From NCBI RefSeq assembly GCF_004570345.1, contig NZ_SPQM01000138.1:1-12078 (forward strand): DNA of 12,078 nucleotides, read 5' to 3'. Shown here in pieces: positions 1 to 6,399 of the stretch. A program made the translations under genes and the position numbers. The notes below the pieces were generated by a model. The model made no database searches. It saw only the letters and a list, made by a program, of their open reading frames with translations, and had not been told where the DNA came from. The DNA comes from Blastococcus sp. CT_GayMR20. Its GTDB lineage: Bacteria; Actinomycetota; Actinomycetes; Mycobacteriales; Geodermatophilaceae. The stretch's first letter is position 1. The number at the start of each line of letters is the position of its first letter.

Positions 1-226
1 CCAGGCCGGGGAGTCCGGGGACGAAGTCCACGGGACCCGTCGGCTGCGGTGCGTCCAGGGGCTCGGACGAGGCCGCGACCGGTGCCGGCGTGGTCGCCCC
101 GGGATGGGGCGGCAGCTGCTGGACGGCGGTGGCGCCGGTGGGGTGGACCACCGGGATCTCCTGGGTGCCCGTCTTCGTCGATCCCGTGGTCTCCACGGGC
201 GGCTGGGGCTCGGACGGCGAGCTCAC
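1..226 (-). CDS. Partial CDS, unrecognised protein with Pro/Thr-rich N-terminus (left copy)
   Basis: The first 75 codons of a gene that runs off the left edge of the window. It starts at a GTG preceded by AGGAGG about four bases upstream. The N-terminus (MSSPSEPQPPVETTGS) is rich in Pro, Thr, Ser and Ala, has no signal peptide or membrane segment, and reaches PVDFVPGLPGL at the edge. Such a segment is probably a disordered leader before a folded domain outside the window. It is transcribed away from cinA, with 221 bp between the two starts. I do not recognise the family. Identical to the copy at 11853-12078. Confidence 0.7.
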   Translation of the reverse strand, partial: MSSPSEPQPPVETTGSTKTGTQEIPVVHPTGATAVQQLPPHPGATTPAPVAASSEPLDAPQPTGPVDFVPGLPGL

Positions 227-378
227 GGGTCCTCCTGGCGCGCTTCCGGTGGTCCGTGGGTCGGACCGCTCCGCACCGCACCGTAACGGCGGTGACGCGT
301 GAGGTCCGCGAGGCGCCCCGGTGAGGCGCCCGGGAAGAGCGCTCCGCGGCGGCCCGCCCTAGGGTCGACCAGATGAGC

Positions 379-392
379 GAGCTCGCGAGCTC
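379..392. other. 14-bp perfect palindrome upstream of cinA (left copy)
   Basis: GAGCTCGCGAGCTC is its own reverse complement. It lies between the divergent start codons, 55 bp before the preferred cinA GTG. It could be an operator for a dimeric regulator, but such GC-rich palindromes also arise by chance. If cinA began at the upstream in-frame ATG at 373, this site would fall inside the coding region. Confidence 0.4.
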
Positions 393-436
393 ACGGGAGC
401 AGAGCGGTACTGCCCACGAGGACGACGAGCGCCAGC

Positions 437-443
437 GAGGAGG
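437..443 (+). promoter_or_regulatory. Ribosome binding site that fixes the cinA start (left copy)
   Basis: GAGGAGG ends four bases before the GTG at 448. The upstream in-frame ATG at 373 has no such site and would add 25 residues of charged, non-conserved sequence before the family's usual start, which here reads [18 protein letters not shown]. Confidence 0.7.
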
Positions 444-447
444 ACAC

Positions 448-1731
448 GTGGGTACGCGTGCGGGCATCGTCGTCACCGGGACGGAGGTGCTCACCGGACG
501 CGTGGCCGACCGGAACGGGCCCTGGCTGGCCGAGCAGCTGCGGCAGCTGGGCGTCGACGTCGGGCACGTCGTCGTGGTGGGGGACCGGCCCGACGACCTG
601 CGCGGGGCGCTGACGTTCCTCGCCGGCACCGGGGTCGCCCTGATCATCACCTCCGGCGGGCTCGGGCCGACCGCCGACGACCTCACCGCCGAGGTGGTGG
701 CGTCCTACCAGGGGCGGCCGTCCTCGCTCGACCCGGACCTCGAGCGGCGGATCGGGGAGATCGTCGAGCGGCTGTCAGCCCGTCGCGGCTGGCGGACCGA
801 CCCCGTCGCCGCGGCGGCCGGCGTGCGGAAGCAGGCGCAGGTGCCGGACGGCGCGACGGTCCTGGAACCCGTGGGCACGGCACCCGGTCTCGTCGTCCCC
901 CCGGCCGAGGGGCGGACCGGGCCGACGGTGCTCGTGCTGCCCGGACCGCCGCCCGAGCTGCAGGGCATGTGGGACGCGGCGGTCGCGGCCGCGCCGGTCC
1001 AGCGGGCGATCGCGGGCCGGTCGGAACTGCGTCAGGAGACGGTGCGTCTGTGGGGCACCCTCGAGTCGCAGCTCGCCGCCACCCTGCGCAGCCACGAGCC
1101 GGAGCTGGCGGGGCTGGAGATCACGACGTGCCTGCGGGACGGCGAGCTCGAGGTCGTCACCCGGTTCGCGCCCGACGCCCAGGCGGCCTACGACCGGCTG
1201 GGTGCCGTGCTGGCGGAGGACTACGGCGACACGCTGTTCTCCACCGGCCCGACGCTCGACGACCTGGTGGCCCGGGGCTTCGCCGACCGCGGGCTGACCG
1301 TCGCGACCGCCGAGTCGTGCACGGGTGGGCTGCTCGCGGCGCGCCTCACCGAGCGACCCGGGTCCTCGGCCTGGGTCCTCGGCGGGGTGACCGCCTATGC
1401 GAACTCGGCGAAGGAGCAGCTGCTCGGGGTGCCCGCCGCCATGCTCGAGGAGCACGGTGCGGTGAGCCCCGAGGTCGCCGTCGCCCTGGCCGAGGGCGCC
1501 TGCGCACGCTTCGGTGCCGACATCGGTGTCGGCATCACGGGCGTGGCGGGTCCGGGCGGGGGCACGGCGGAGAAGCCCGTCGGCACGGTCCACGTGTGCG
1601 TGGCGGGGCCGGACGGGCGGGAGGCCAGGGCGCTCCGCCTGCCCGGCTCCCGGGCGGTGGTGCGGGAACGCTCCGTCACCCGGGCGATGCACCTGCTGCG
1701 GTCGATGCTCGTCGGGGGACCGCCAGCCTGA
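448..1731 (+). CDS. cinA: CinA family protein: MoCF-like domain plus nicotinamide-nucleotide amidohydrolase (PncC) domain (left copy)
   Basis: A cytoplasmic 427-residue protein of full family length. The N-terminal half is the molybdopterin-binding-like (MoaB/MogA fold) domain, from [14 protein letters not shown] near residue 6 through [13 protein letters not shown] at about 68-80. The C-terminal half is the CinA/PncC domain, with AESCTGG (288-294) carrying the presumed catalytic Ser, ANSAKEQL (about 318-325), [11 protein letters not shown] (362-372) and KPVGTV (376-381). PncC enzymes deamidate NMN to nicotinate mononucleotide in pyridine-nucleotide salvage; activity here is inferred from the motifs. 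It is convergent with the small membrane-protein gene, 10 bp away. Identical to the copy at 10348-11631. Confidence 0.93.
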   Translation: MGTRAGIVVTGTEVLTGRVADRNGPWLAEQLRQLGVDVGHVVVVGDRPDDLRGALTFLAGTGVALIITSGGLGPTADDLTAEVVASYQGRPSSLDPDLERRIGEIVERLSARRGWRTDPVAAAAGVRKQAQVPDGATVLEPVGTAPGLVVPPAEGRTGPTVLVLPGPPPELQGMWDAAVAAAPVQRAIAGRSELRQETVRLWGTLESQLAATLRSHEPELAGLEITTCLRDGELEVVTRFAPDAQAAYDRLGAVLAEDYGDTLFSTGPTLDDLVARGFADRGLTVATAESCTGGLLAARLTERPGSSAWVLGGVTAYANSAKEQLLGVPAAMLEEHGAVSPEVAVALAEGACARFGADIGVGITGVAGPGGGTAEKPVGTVHVCVAGPDGREARALRLPGSRAVVRERSVTRAMHLLRSMLVGGPPA

Positions 1732-1741
1732 CGGCGCCTCC

Positions 1742-1900
1742 TCACTGGTCGACGGTCACGTCCGTGAACGGCAGCAGCGGCTCGACCTCGGGGAAGACGA
1801 CGAAGAGCAGCAGGGCGCAGACCGCCGCGACGAGCACGAGGGCGAGGACGCTCTTGACCGGGGTGTTCCCGGGCAGGTGGCGCCAGATCCAGGTGTACAC
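1742..1900 (-). CDS. 52-aa single-span membrane protein downstream of the sortase gene (left copy)
   Basis: Starts at a GTG with GGGAG eight bases upstream and encodes MYTWIWRHLPG, then a hydrophobic span at about residues 18-37, then an acidic outer tail containing PLLPFTDVTVD. It lies 29 bp after the sortase stop on the same strand, so the two genes are probably co-transcribed. Small proteins of this look are common beside class E sortases in Actinomycetota, from memory, but I know of no assigned function. It may assist or tether the sortase; that is inference. Mirror of 10179-10337. Confidence 0.8.
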   Translation of the reverse strand: MYTWIWRHLPGNTPVKSVLALVLVAAVCALLLFVVFPEVEPLLPFTDVTVDQ

Positions 1901-1929
1901 GCTGCGTTCTCCCGAGGGGTCGTGGACGG

Positions 1930-2760
1930 TCAGCCGGCCAGCGCGGGCGGGCCGTCCGGCGCGGTGGCCTTGGCCAGCGGAGCGCCGTCCAGGCGGGCGT
2001 GGACGATCAGCCGCTGCTGGGCCGAGTACTTGGGGTGGCAGGTGGTGAGGGTGAGGTACGCACCGCTGGTCGCGCCGCCGGCCGCGCCGCCGGGGGTCGG
2101 GGAGATGACCTCGATGTTCTCCGGCCGGACGATGTGCTGGCCAGGGATCCCGCTGGGGTCGCCGTCGAAGCTGCCCGTGGCCGGGTCGCCGAGCACCCGG
2201 TAGACGTGCCAGTAGTCCGACGTCTCCACGACGATCGGGTCTCCGGGCTGCATCCGGTCGAGGTCCAGGAACGGCGAGCCCCGGCCGACACGGTGGCCGG
2301 CCAGTGCGAAGTTGCCCTCTTCGCCCGGCATCGCCGTGTCGAGGTAGTGCCCGGGGCCCTGGGCGAGCTGGACCTGAGCCGTGCCCTCGACGACGACCCG
2401 GTTCCAGTCGGCGCCCAGCCGCGGGATGTGCAGGACGGCGAACGGCTCGCCGAGCCCCACGTCGATGGCCGCCGGCGGTGCCGGGGCCTGGGGGGGCGAA
2501 CCGGCAGGCGCCTCGACCGTCGGCGTGTCGGCCCACTGGTCCTGGATCTCCTCGCTGAGCTGGTCCTGCTGCTGCGAGGCGATGATGTCGGTGACGTACA
2601 GCTCGTAGGCCACGAAGAGCAGGGCCACGAGACCGAACGTGATGAGCGTCTGGCCGATCCCTCGCGCAGCGGTGCGCACCCAGTCACGCCGGGGACGTGC
2701 GGGTCCGTCGGCGCCGTCGGTCGCGCCGGGCCGGTCATCCACATCGATGGCGCTGCTCAC
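1930..2760 (-). CDS. Class E sortase (left copy)
   Basis: A 276-residue membrane-anchored cysteine transpeptidase. It has an N-terminal cytoplasmic tail, one membrane span at about 38-58, a Pro/Ala linker, then the sortase barrel. Catalytic residues are His156 in ALAGHRVG, Cys241 in LTLTTCHPKYS and Arg250 in QQRLIVHARL. Class E enzymes cleave LAxTG signals between Thr and Gly and join the protein to the peptidoglycan precursor. The preceding gene encodes a protein ending in LAYTG plus a membrane tail, a likely substrate. The start chosen is the second of two adjacent GTGs, six bases after AGGGG. Mirror of 9319-10149. Confidence 0.93.
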   Translation of the reverse strand: MSSAIDVDDRPGATDGADGPARPRRDWVRTAARGIGQTLITFGLVALLFVAYELYVTDIIASQQQDQLSEEIQDQWADTPTVEAPAGSPPQAPAPPAAIDVGLGEPFAVLHIPRLGADWNRVVVEGTAQVQLAQGPGHYLDTAMPGEEGNFALAGHRVGRGSPFLDLDRMQPGDPIVVETSDYWHVYRVLGDPATGSFDGDPSGIPGQHIVRPENIEVISPTPGGAAGGATSGAYLTLTTCHPKYSAQQRLIVHARLDGAPLAKATAPDGPPALAG

Positions 2761-2836
2761 CACGAACCCCTGTTCGGCCTCGGATGGTCCGGCGCGAGTC
2801 TGCACCGGGAACGACGTCTGACGGGTCAGAGGGGGC

Positions 2837-2874
2837 GGACGTCGCCTGCCGGGGTGAACCGGCAGACGACGTCC
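2837..2874 (-). promoter_or_regulatory. 16-bp stem-loop in the leader of the sortase gene (left copy)
   Basis: Mirror of 9205-9242: an inverted repeat with a 16-bp stem including one G.U pair, and a 6-base loop. It lies between the wall-protein terminator-like hairpin and the sortase start. It has no following T-run, so its role as attenuator, RNA processing site or protein site is open. Confidence 0.6.
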
Positions 2875-2886
2875 AGGTTGTGGAGC

Positions 2887-2924
2887 CCGGCCCGCCGCCC
2901 TGGGTCGTTCGGGCGGCGGGCCGG
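2887..2924 (-). terminator. Terminator-like hairpin after the LAYTG protein gene (left copy)
   Basis: A perfect 14-bp GC stem with a 10-base loop, starting four bases past the stop codon of the wall-anchored protein. The T-run of a classical intrinsic terminator is absent, which is common in high-GC actinobacteria. Mirror of 9155-9192. Confidence 0.7.
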
Positions 2925-2928
2925 TGGA

Positions 2929-4437
2929 TCAGACCGCCGCGGTGGTGCTGCGGCGGCGACCGGCGAGCGTCAGGGCCCCACCCGCACCCAGGGCCAGCAG
3001 GCCCAGGGTGAGCGGGAAGGAGACCTCAGCACCGGTGTAGGCGAGCTGACCCTTGGGCTGGGCGGTGGGGGACACCGCGGCCCGGTGGGGAGCAGCGTGC
3101 CTGACCGGCGCGACGGCCGGCTTGTGCTCGGCCGGCTTGGCGGCTGCAGCCGCCGCAGGCGCCGCGGCGGCCGGGGCGTCGACCTTGCACACCCAGTTGT
3201 CCGCGTTGCCGGCTGCGGCGTTGTTCGAGCACGAGACATTGCCACCGTTCGCCATCGAGATGATGTTGATGATGGTGGTGATGTTCTGCGTGCAGGTCAC
3301 GTCGCCTTCGTTGGACCAGCAGTACTGCTTGTTGCCGTTGCCGGCGATCACCTCGACGATCGAGTCGCCACCGCTGACGTCGATGTCACCCGTCCTGGCG
3401 TCGTTGTCGACGTCGTTCTCGGCATCGAGGTCCTGGTTGTTGCGGCTGACGGCGTCGCCACCGTCACCTCCCGATCCAGAGCCGCTTCCCCCCGTGGTCC
3501 GGGAGTTGAGGTCGCCGTCGGCGTCCGCGTGGTAGCGGGCGCCGTTGCCGGCGGCGGCGTTGTTGCTGTTGTGCACGCTGCCGCCGTTGGCCTCGGAGCG
3601 GATCCTGACATCGGTGGCCACGTTCTGCGTGGCGCGGACGTCGCCGTCACCCTCGTGGTAGCACCGCTGGTTGGAGGTCCTGGCCATCGACGCCTCGCAC
3701 CGCGACGAGTCGTCGCTGTGCGCGAACTGCCGGTTGCCGTTCCCAGCGAGCACGAAGACGTCGGACACGCCGCCGTGCGCGTAGATGTCACCCGAGCGGG
3801 CGTCGTTCTCGACGTCGTTCTCGGCGTCGACGTCCTGGCTGTTGCGGCTGAAGGCGTTGCCGCCGTCGCTCCGCGAACCGCTGCCGTTGCCGCCAGTGGT
3901 GTTGGAGGACAGGTTGCCCGAGGCGTTGGCGCTGTAGCTGGCGCCGTTGCCGGCAGCGGCGTTGTTGCTCCCGCTGACCGTGCCGCCGTTGGCCGAGGAT
4001 GCGACGGTCGCCGTGGTGGTGACGTTCTGCGTCGCAGCGACATTGCCATCGCCGCCGCTACCGGCGGCCTGCGTGTTGCCATTGCCGGCCACGACGGTCA
4101 CCCAGGAGGTGCCGCCGCTGGCGTCGATGGTTCCCGTCCTCGCAGTGTTGTCGACCTTGTTCTCGGCCTCGACCTCCTGCTCGTTCGAGCTGACGGCGGT
4201 GCCGCCGTCAGCCCCGCCCGAGCCTCCGCCTCCGGTGGTGGTGGAGGCGAGGTCGCCTGATGCGGCTGCGCCGGTGGTTGCGCCGCTGCCCGACGAGGCA
4301 TTGGCGGAACCCGCCACTGCTCCGCCGTTCGCCGACGACGATGCGTCGGTGTCGGCACTCGCCACCGCCTGGCCGAGGAAGAGCATTCCTCCGGCCATTC
4401 CGGCGATGGCGAGACCGTTTCGCACGGTTCGATTCAT
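2929..4437 (-). CDS. Repeat-containing LAYTG cell-wall-anchored surface protein (left copy)
   Basis: A 502-residue exported protein with a Sec signal peptide (about 1-28, ending AVASA), three long degenerate Asn/Gly/Ala/Ser-rich repeats and a partial fourth (36-411). These are followed by an Ala/Pro/Lys-rich wall-spanning stretch (about 418-463) and a complete sorting signal: LAYTG at 465-469, a hydrophobic segment at about 473-492 and RRR at 494-496. LAxTG is the class E sortase signal, and such a sortase is encoded next. The start has AGAAGGA five bases upstream. The role is probably adhesion or surface coating; no enzyme motif is visible. Identical to 7642-9150. Confidence 0.9.
   Translation of the reverse strand: MNRTVRNGLAIAGMAGGMLFLGQAVASADTDASSSANGGAVAGSANASSGSGATTGAAASGDLASTTTGGGGSGGADGGTAVSSNEQEVEAENKVDNTARTGTIDASGGTSWVTVVAGNGNTQAAGSGGDGNVAATQNVTTTATVASSANGGTVSGSNNAAAGNGASYSANASGNLSSNTTGGNGSGSRSDGGNAFSRNSQDVDAENDVENDARSGDIYAHGGVSDVFVLAGNGNRQFAHSDDSSRCEASMARTSNQRCYHEGDGDVRATQNVATDVRIRSEANGGSVHNSNNAAAGNGARYHADADGDLNSRTTGGSGSGSGGDGGDAVSRNNQDLDAENDVDNDARTGDIDVSGGDSIVEVIAGNGNKQYCWSNEGDVTCTQNITTIINIISMANGGNVSCSNNAAAGNADNWVCKVDAPAAAAPAAAAAAKPAEHKPAVAPVRHAAPHRAAVSPTAQPKGQLAYTGAEVSFPLTLGLLALGAGGALTLAGRRRSTTAAV
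3205..4332 (-). repeat. Three and a partial degenerate intragenic repeats (left copy)
   Basis: These encode residues 36-411 of the surface protein. The ANGG marker recurs at residues 36, 149, 283 and 396, giving steps of 113, 134 and 113 residues. Details are given with the mirror copy at 7747-8874. Confidence 0.85.
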
Positions 4438-4545
4438 CGTGGTCCTTCTAGGATGAGGGTTGCGTCATCGGGACAGGTCTCGAGCCCTGAGGTGGTGACG
4501 CGCTGGTGGTGGGTGGAACGAGTGGGGCGCTGCACTGGGTCGTGA

Positions 4546-4563
4546 TGTGCCCCCCGTGGCACA
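4546..4563 (-). terminator. Weak hairpin between the two exported-protein genes (left copy)
   Basis: Mirror of 7516-7533: a 6-bp stem (TGTGCC with GGCACA) and a 6-base loop in the 159-bp gap. It is too short to be sure it acts as a terminator. Confidence 0.25.
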
Positions 4564-4596
4564 CCTGGGACGTGCGCAGGCCGCAGAGCGGCGGCG

Positions 4597-5679
4597 TCAG
4601 TCCGGCCGGGTGGCGGGGTCGGTCGTTGTGGTGGCGAGCGACCCCGTTGCCGGCACCGTGTGCGCGGCGTCGTCCACTGCGAGGTACAGGTCGTCGGAAC
4701 CGCCCTCGACGGCGGTGACGGTGGGCGCCGGGCCGCCCTTCGGCGAGCCCGGGCCGGCGCCCGGCCCGGCGCAGCCGCCCGTCCCGCCTGCCGTCGTCGA
4801 CGGCGCGGACGGGAGCTGGAGGGGAGCCGTGGGACCGAGCGGCGCGTCGCCCGACGCGGAGGAGACCGTCGGCGTGGACGTCTGGGTGGAGTCCGCGGTG
4901 ATGTCCGTCGCGGGGGCGGCCGGCGCCGCGTCGACGCCGGAGGCACCGATCGAGCGGTGAGCTGCGGGCGGGACGTCGGCAGATCGCTTGTCGGCGGAGT
5001 CCGCGGTGACGACCGGCGCGATCGGGGCGGGGCACTCGGTCGCCGGACTGACGATGGCCGTCGGCGGTGCGACGGCGGCCTCGGTGACCGGGGCGGCGCA
5101 CGTGGTGTCGGCTGCCGGCGCGGTCCCGGTGGATCCGGCTGCCGGTGTGCTCGGGCAGGCGGGCTGCACGAGCCCCTCGACCTGCGTGGTGACGGTGCCC
5201 GTCTCGTCGACCTTGGTGGTCACCCTCGTCGAGGTGACGCCGGAGGACGTGGTCGTCACGGAGCTGGTGGTCTGCGTCGTGACCGTGCCGCCCTCGGTGG
5301 CCGACGACGTGGTCGTCACCGTCCTGGCCTGCTCGGCGGGCGTCGTGGACGCCACGGTCTCCGGCGGTGCCTCGGTCGTCGTCGTCGAACTCGTCACGAC
5401 CGACTGACTGCTCTCCGTCGTCGCCGACGGGGCCGGTTCGGCTGCCGGAGGCGTCTCGGCGGCGGTCGCGGGTGCAGCGTCGGCCGGAGCGGCCGGCGCA
5501 GGGTCCGCGGTGGTCTGCGTCGTCGCAGCTACCGGCTCGTCGGCGTGCGCGGCGAGGTCGGTCCCGATCGCCAGGCCCGCGTACACGCCCGCACCCAGGA
5601 AGAACGCGGCGACGCTGCGGGGAAGCCATGACCGGCGAACGGGAAACGGCACGCGGCCGTCTTCGTTCGCAGCAGTCAT
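4597..5679 (-). CDS. Exported Thr/Ala/Pro-rich low-complexity protein (left copy)
   Basis: A 360-residue protein with a cytoplasmic basic N-terminus (VRRSWLPRS at 14-22), a hydrophobic segment at about 22-42 and a likely signal-peptidase site after AHA (46). The rest is low-complexity Ala/Pro/Thr/Ser sequence with four scattered cysteines (175, 194, 216, 303). No catalytic domain is recognised. VPATG at 342-346 resembles a sorting motif, but no hydrophobic segment or basic tail follows it. The surface-protein gene follows on the same strand after 159 bp. Identical to 6400-7482. Confidence 0.8.
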   Translation of the reverse strand: MTAANEDGRVPFPVRRSWLPRSVAAFFLGAGVYAGLAIGTDLAAHADEPVAATTQTTADPAPAAPADAAPATAAETPPAAEPAPSATTESSQSVVTSSTTTTEAPPETVASTTPAEQARTVTTTSSATEGGTVTTQTTSSVTTTSSGVTSTRVTTKVDETGTVTTQVEGLVQPACPSTPAAGSTGTAPAADTTCAAPVTEAAVAPPTAIVSPATECPAPIAPVVTADSADKRSADVPPAAHRSIGASGVDAAPAAPATDITADSTQTSTPTVSSASGDAPLGPTAPLQLPSAPSTTAGGTGGCAGPGAGPGSPKGGPAPTVTAVEGGSDDLYLAVDDAAHTVPATGSLATTTTDPATRPD

Positions 5680-5739
5680 GGGGCGGACGTTAAGAACGGA
5701 TCCGTCTCGTGACTACTCCGTTGTGCGCGGCCATTGTGG

Positions 5740-5755
5740 TGTGCGGCGTGTCACA
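5740..5755. promoter_or_regulatory. CRP/GlxR-like inverted repeat (left copy)
   Basis: TGTGCGGCGTGTCACA matches the CRP-family consensus TGTGA-N6-TCACA at nine of ten defined bases. It lies about 60 bp upstream of the start codon of the 360-aa exported protein. Binding by a CRP-type regulator is inferred only. Mirror of 6324-6339. Confidence 0.4.
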
Positions 5756-5812
5756 CATGATCATCCCTGCGGGGGATTGCGGAGAGTGACCGAAATCGGG
5801 TTGTTACGATCT

Positions 5813-5832
5813 TGGTATCACTCTGGTATCAC
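5813..5832. promoter_or_regulatory. Tandem TGGTATCAC operator candidate for the antitoxin gene (left copy)
   Basis: Two copies of TGGTATCAC, 11 bp apart, begin just after a TACGAT box (5805-5810) that could be a -10 element, and end 35 bp before the antitoxin GTG. One-turn spacing suits cooperative binding by ribbon-helix-helix dimers. In this arm the gene it would control is cut short after 20 codons. Mirror of 6247-6266. Confidence 0.5.
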
Positions 5833-6023
5833 GAAAGGCTGAGTGGCGACACGTTCGGAGGTACGCCGTGGCGATGACGCTCCGCCTCGATGCGGACGAG
5901 ACCGACGCCCTTCGACGGCGCGCTCAGCAGGCCCATGTCGCGGACGGCCACGGTCGGGCCCACCGTCCGACGGGCCACCTCGAGCAGGTCCTCGAGAGTC
6001 AGTCCTGCCACCGGCCGAGCCAT
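5829..6023 (-). pseudogene. Doc/Fic-family toxin gene cut off after 32 codons
   Basis: The native part is 6023-5928 and encodes 32 residues starting MARPVAGLTLEDLLEVA and ending AVRDMGL. A TLEDLL helix followed by VRD-GLL is the typical start of death-on-curing (Doc) toxins. Doc is known to inactivate EF-Tu by phosphorylation. The Fic motif (HxFx[D/N]GNKR) that holds the active site would lie beyond the join and is absent. From 5927 the frame continues into inverted antitoxin sequence and ends at 5829, giving a 64-residue chimera. The ATG overlaps the antitoxin end by 25 bp, indicating a translationally coupled pair; a GTG four codons later is an alternative start. Confidence 0.75.
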
Positions 6024-6155
6024 TCGACGGCCCCGGCGAACCGGGCCAGCTGCTGCTCGATCACGAGTCTCAGCGCGTCGTCCGACTCGTGCGTCCGGAT
6101 GTATGCCGCCACCGCCCGCCGGGCGACGTCCTGCATCGACGTGCCCTCGGCCTGA
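5868..6155 (+). pseudogene. Truncated antitoxin start fused to antisense spacer (chimeric frame)
   Basis: The first 20 codons (5868-5927) are identical to the start of the intact antitoxin at 6211, including GGAGGT five bases before the GTG. After the join at 5927/5928 the frame reads antisense through doc and the antitoxin, and stops at 6155. The 95-residue product has only the ribbon strand and part of the first helix, and no second helix, so it should not fold as an antitoxin. The frame exists only because of the palindrome join and should not be counted as a gene. Confidence 0.85.
5928..6151. other. Unique 224-base centre of the palindrome, with fold-back join at its left edge
   Basis: This is the only single-copy sequence in the window. 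On the minus strand it encodes the last 50 codons of the ribbon-helix-helix antitoxin and the first 32 codons of a Doc-like toxin, both continuous with the right arm. At its left edge (5927/5928) the doc frame runs into the inverted antitoxin sequence, so this is the abnormal join. The last shared bases, CGCGCTCAG at 5919-5927, are the complement of CTGAGCGCG at 6152-6160, so the exact switch point could lie a few bases to either side. Confidence 0.9.
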
Positions 6156-6211
6156 GCGCGCCGTCGAAGGGCGTCGGTCTCGTCCGCATCGAGGCGGAGC
6201 GTCATCGCCAC
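5999..6211 (-). CDS. Ribbon-helix-helix (CopG/VapB-like) antitoxin of a Doc toxin pair
   Basis: An intact 70-residue protein and the only complete single-copy gene in the window. The N-terminus MAMTLRLD forms the DNA-binding ribbon, helix A is about 9-22 (DETDALRRRAQAEG), and TSMQDVARRAVAAYIRTH supplies the turn and helix B. The C-terminal part (about 42-70) is the likely toxin-neutralising segment. The GTG start has GGAGGT five bases upstream; an in-frame ATG two codons later is possible. Its first 20 codons lie in the repeat arm and the rest in the unique centre. It precedes and overlaps doc, and probably represses its own promoter through the tandem sites at 6247-6266. Confidence 0.87.
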   Translation of the reverse strand: MAMTLRLDADETDALRRRAQAEGTSMQDVARRAVAAYIRTHESDDALRLVIEQQLARFAGAVEWLGRWQD

Positions 6212-6246
6212 GGCGTACCTCCGAACGTGTCGCCACTCAGCCTTTC

Positions 6247-6266
6247 GTGATACCAGAGTGATACCA
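6247..6266. promoter_or_regulatory. Tandem operator candidate upstream of the antitoxin-doc operon
   Basis: Two direct copies of GTGATACCA (TGGTATCAC on the antitoxin strand) with an 11-bp period, 36 bp from the antitoxin GTG. A TACGAT box next to them on the antitoxin strand (6269-6274) is a plausible -10, so a bound repressor would cover the start of transcription. Autoregulation by the antitoxin or toxin-antitoxin complex is usual for such pairs; the assignment to these repeats is inference. Confidence 0.5.
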
Positions 6267-6323
6267 AGATCGTAACAACCCGATTTCGGTCACTCTCCGC
6301 AATCCCCCGCAGGGATGATCATG

Positions 6324-6339
6324 TGTGACACGCCGCACA
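6324..6339. promoter_or_regulatory. CRP/GlxR-like inverted repeat in the divergent intergenic region
   Basis: TGTGACACGCCGCACA fits TGTGA-N6-TCACA except for one base. An 8-bp palindrome ATGATCAT (6316-6323) abuts it, and a 10-bp palindrome ACGGATCCGT lies at 6374-6383. The site lies 60 bp before the ATG of the 360-aa exported protein, a position that could suit activation or repression of that gene. No clear Shine-Dalgarno sequence precedes that ATG, so the transcript may have a very short leader. Confidence 0.4.
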
Positions 6340-6399
6340 CCACAATGGCCGCGCACAACGGAGTAGTCACGAGACGGATCCGTTCTTAACGTCCGCCCC

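Larger units (their letters stand above)
1..5927 (+). repeat. Left arm of a 5.9-kb inverted repeat
   Basis: This arm is the reverse complement of 6152-12078: base i pairs with base 12079-i. The first 20 bases are the complement of the last 20, all gene pairs mirror exactly, and their translations are identical. The match stops at 5927, where the left arm reads CGCGCTCAG then C, while the right arm read in the same sense continues with G. Because the antitoxin gene is intact only on the right, this arm is inferred to be the copy and the right arm the native sequence. No transposase, IS end or target-site duplication borders it. Confidence 0.97.

Noticed and set aside
5928..6151. A linear-replicon telomere or telomerase resolution site
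   Set aside because: The centre encodes an ordinary antitoxin and toxin start continuous with one arm. It is not itself palindromic, and no protelomerase or replication gene is near.
5843..6250. A 135-codon frame across the palindrome centre on both strands
   Set aside because: It exists because the same arm sequence is read in from both sides of the centre. Only the minus-strand part from 6023 to 5928 is real coding sequence (doc).
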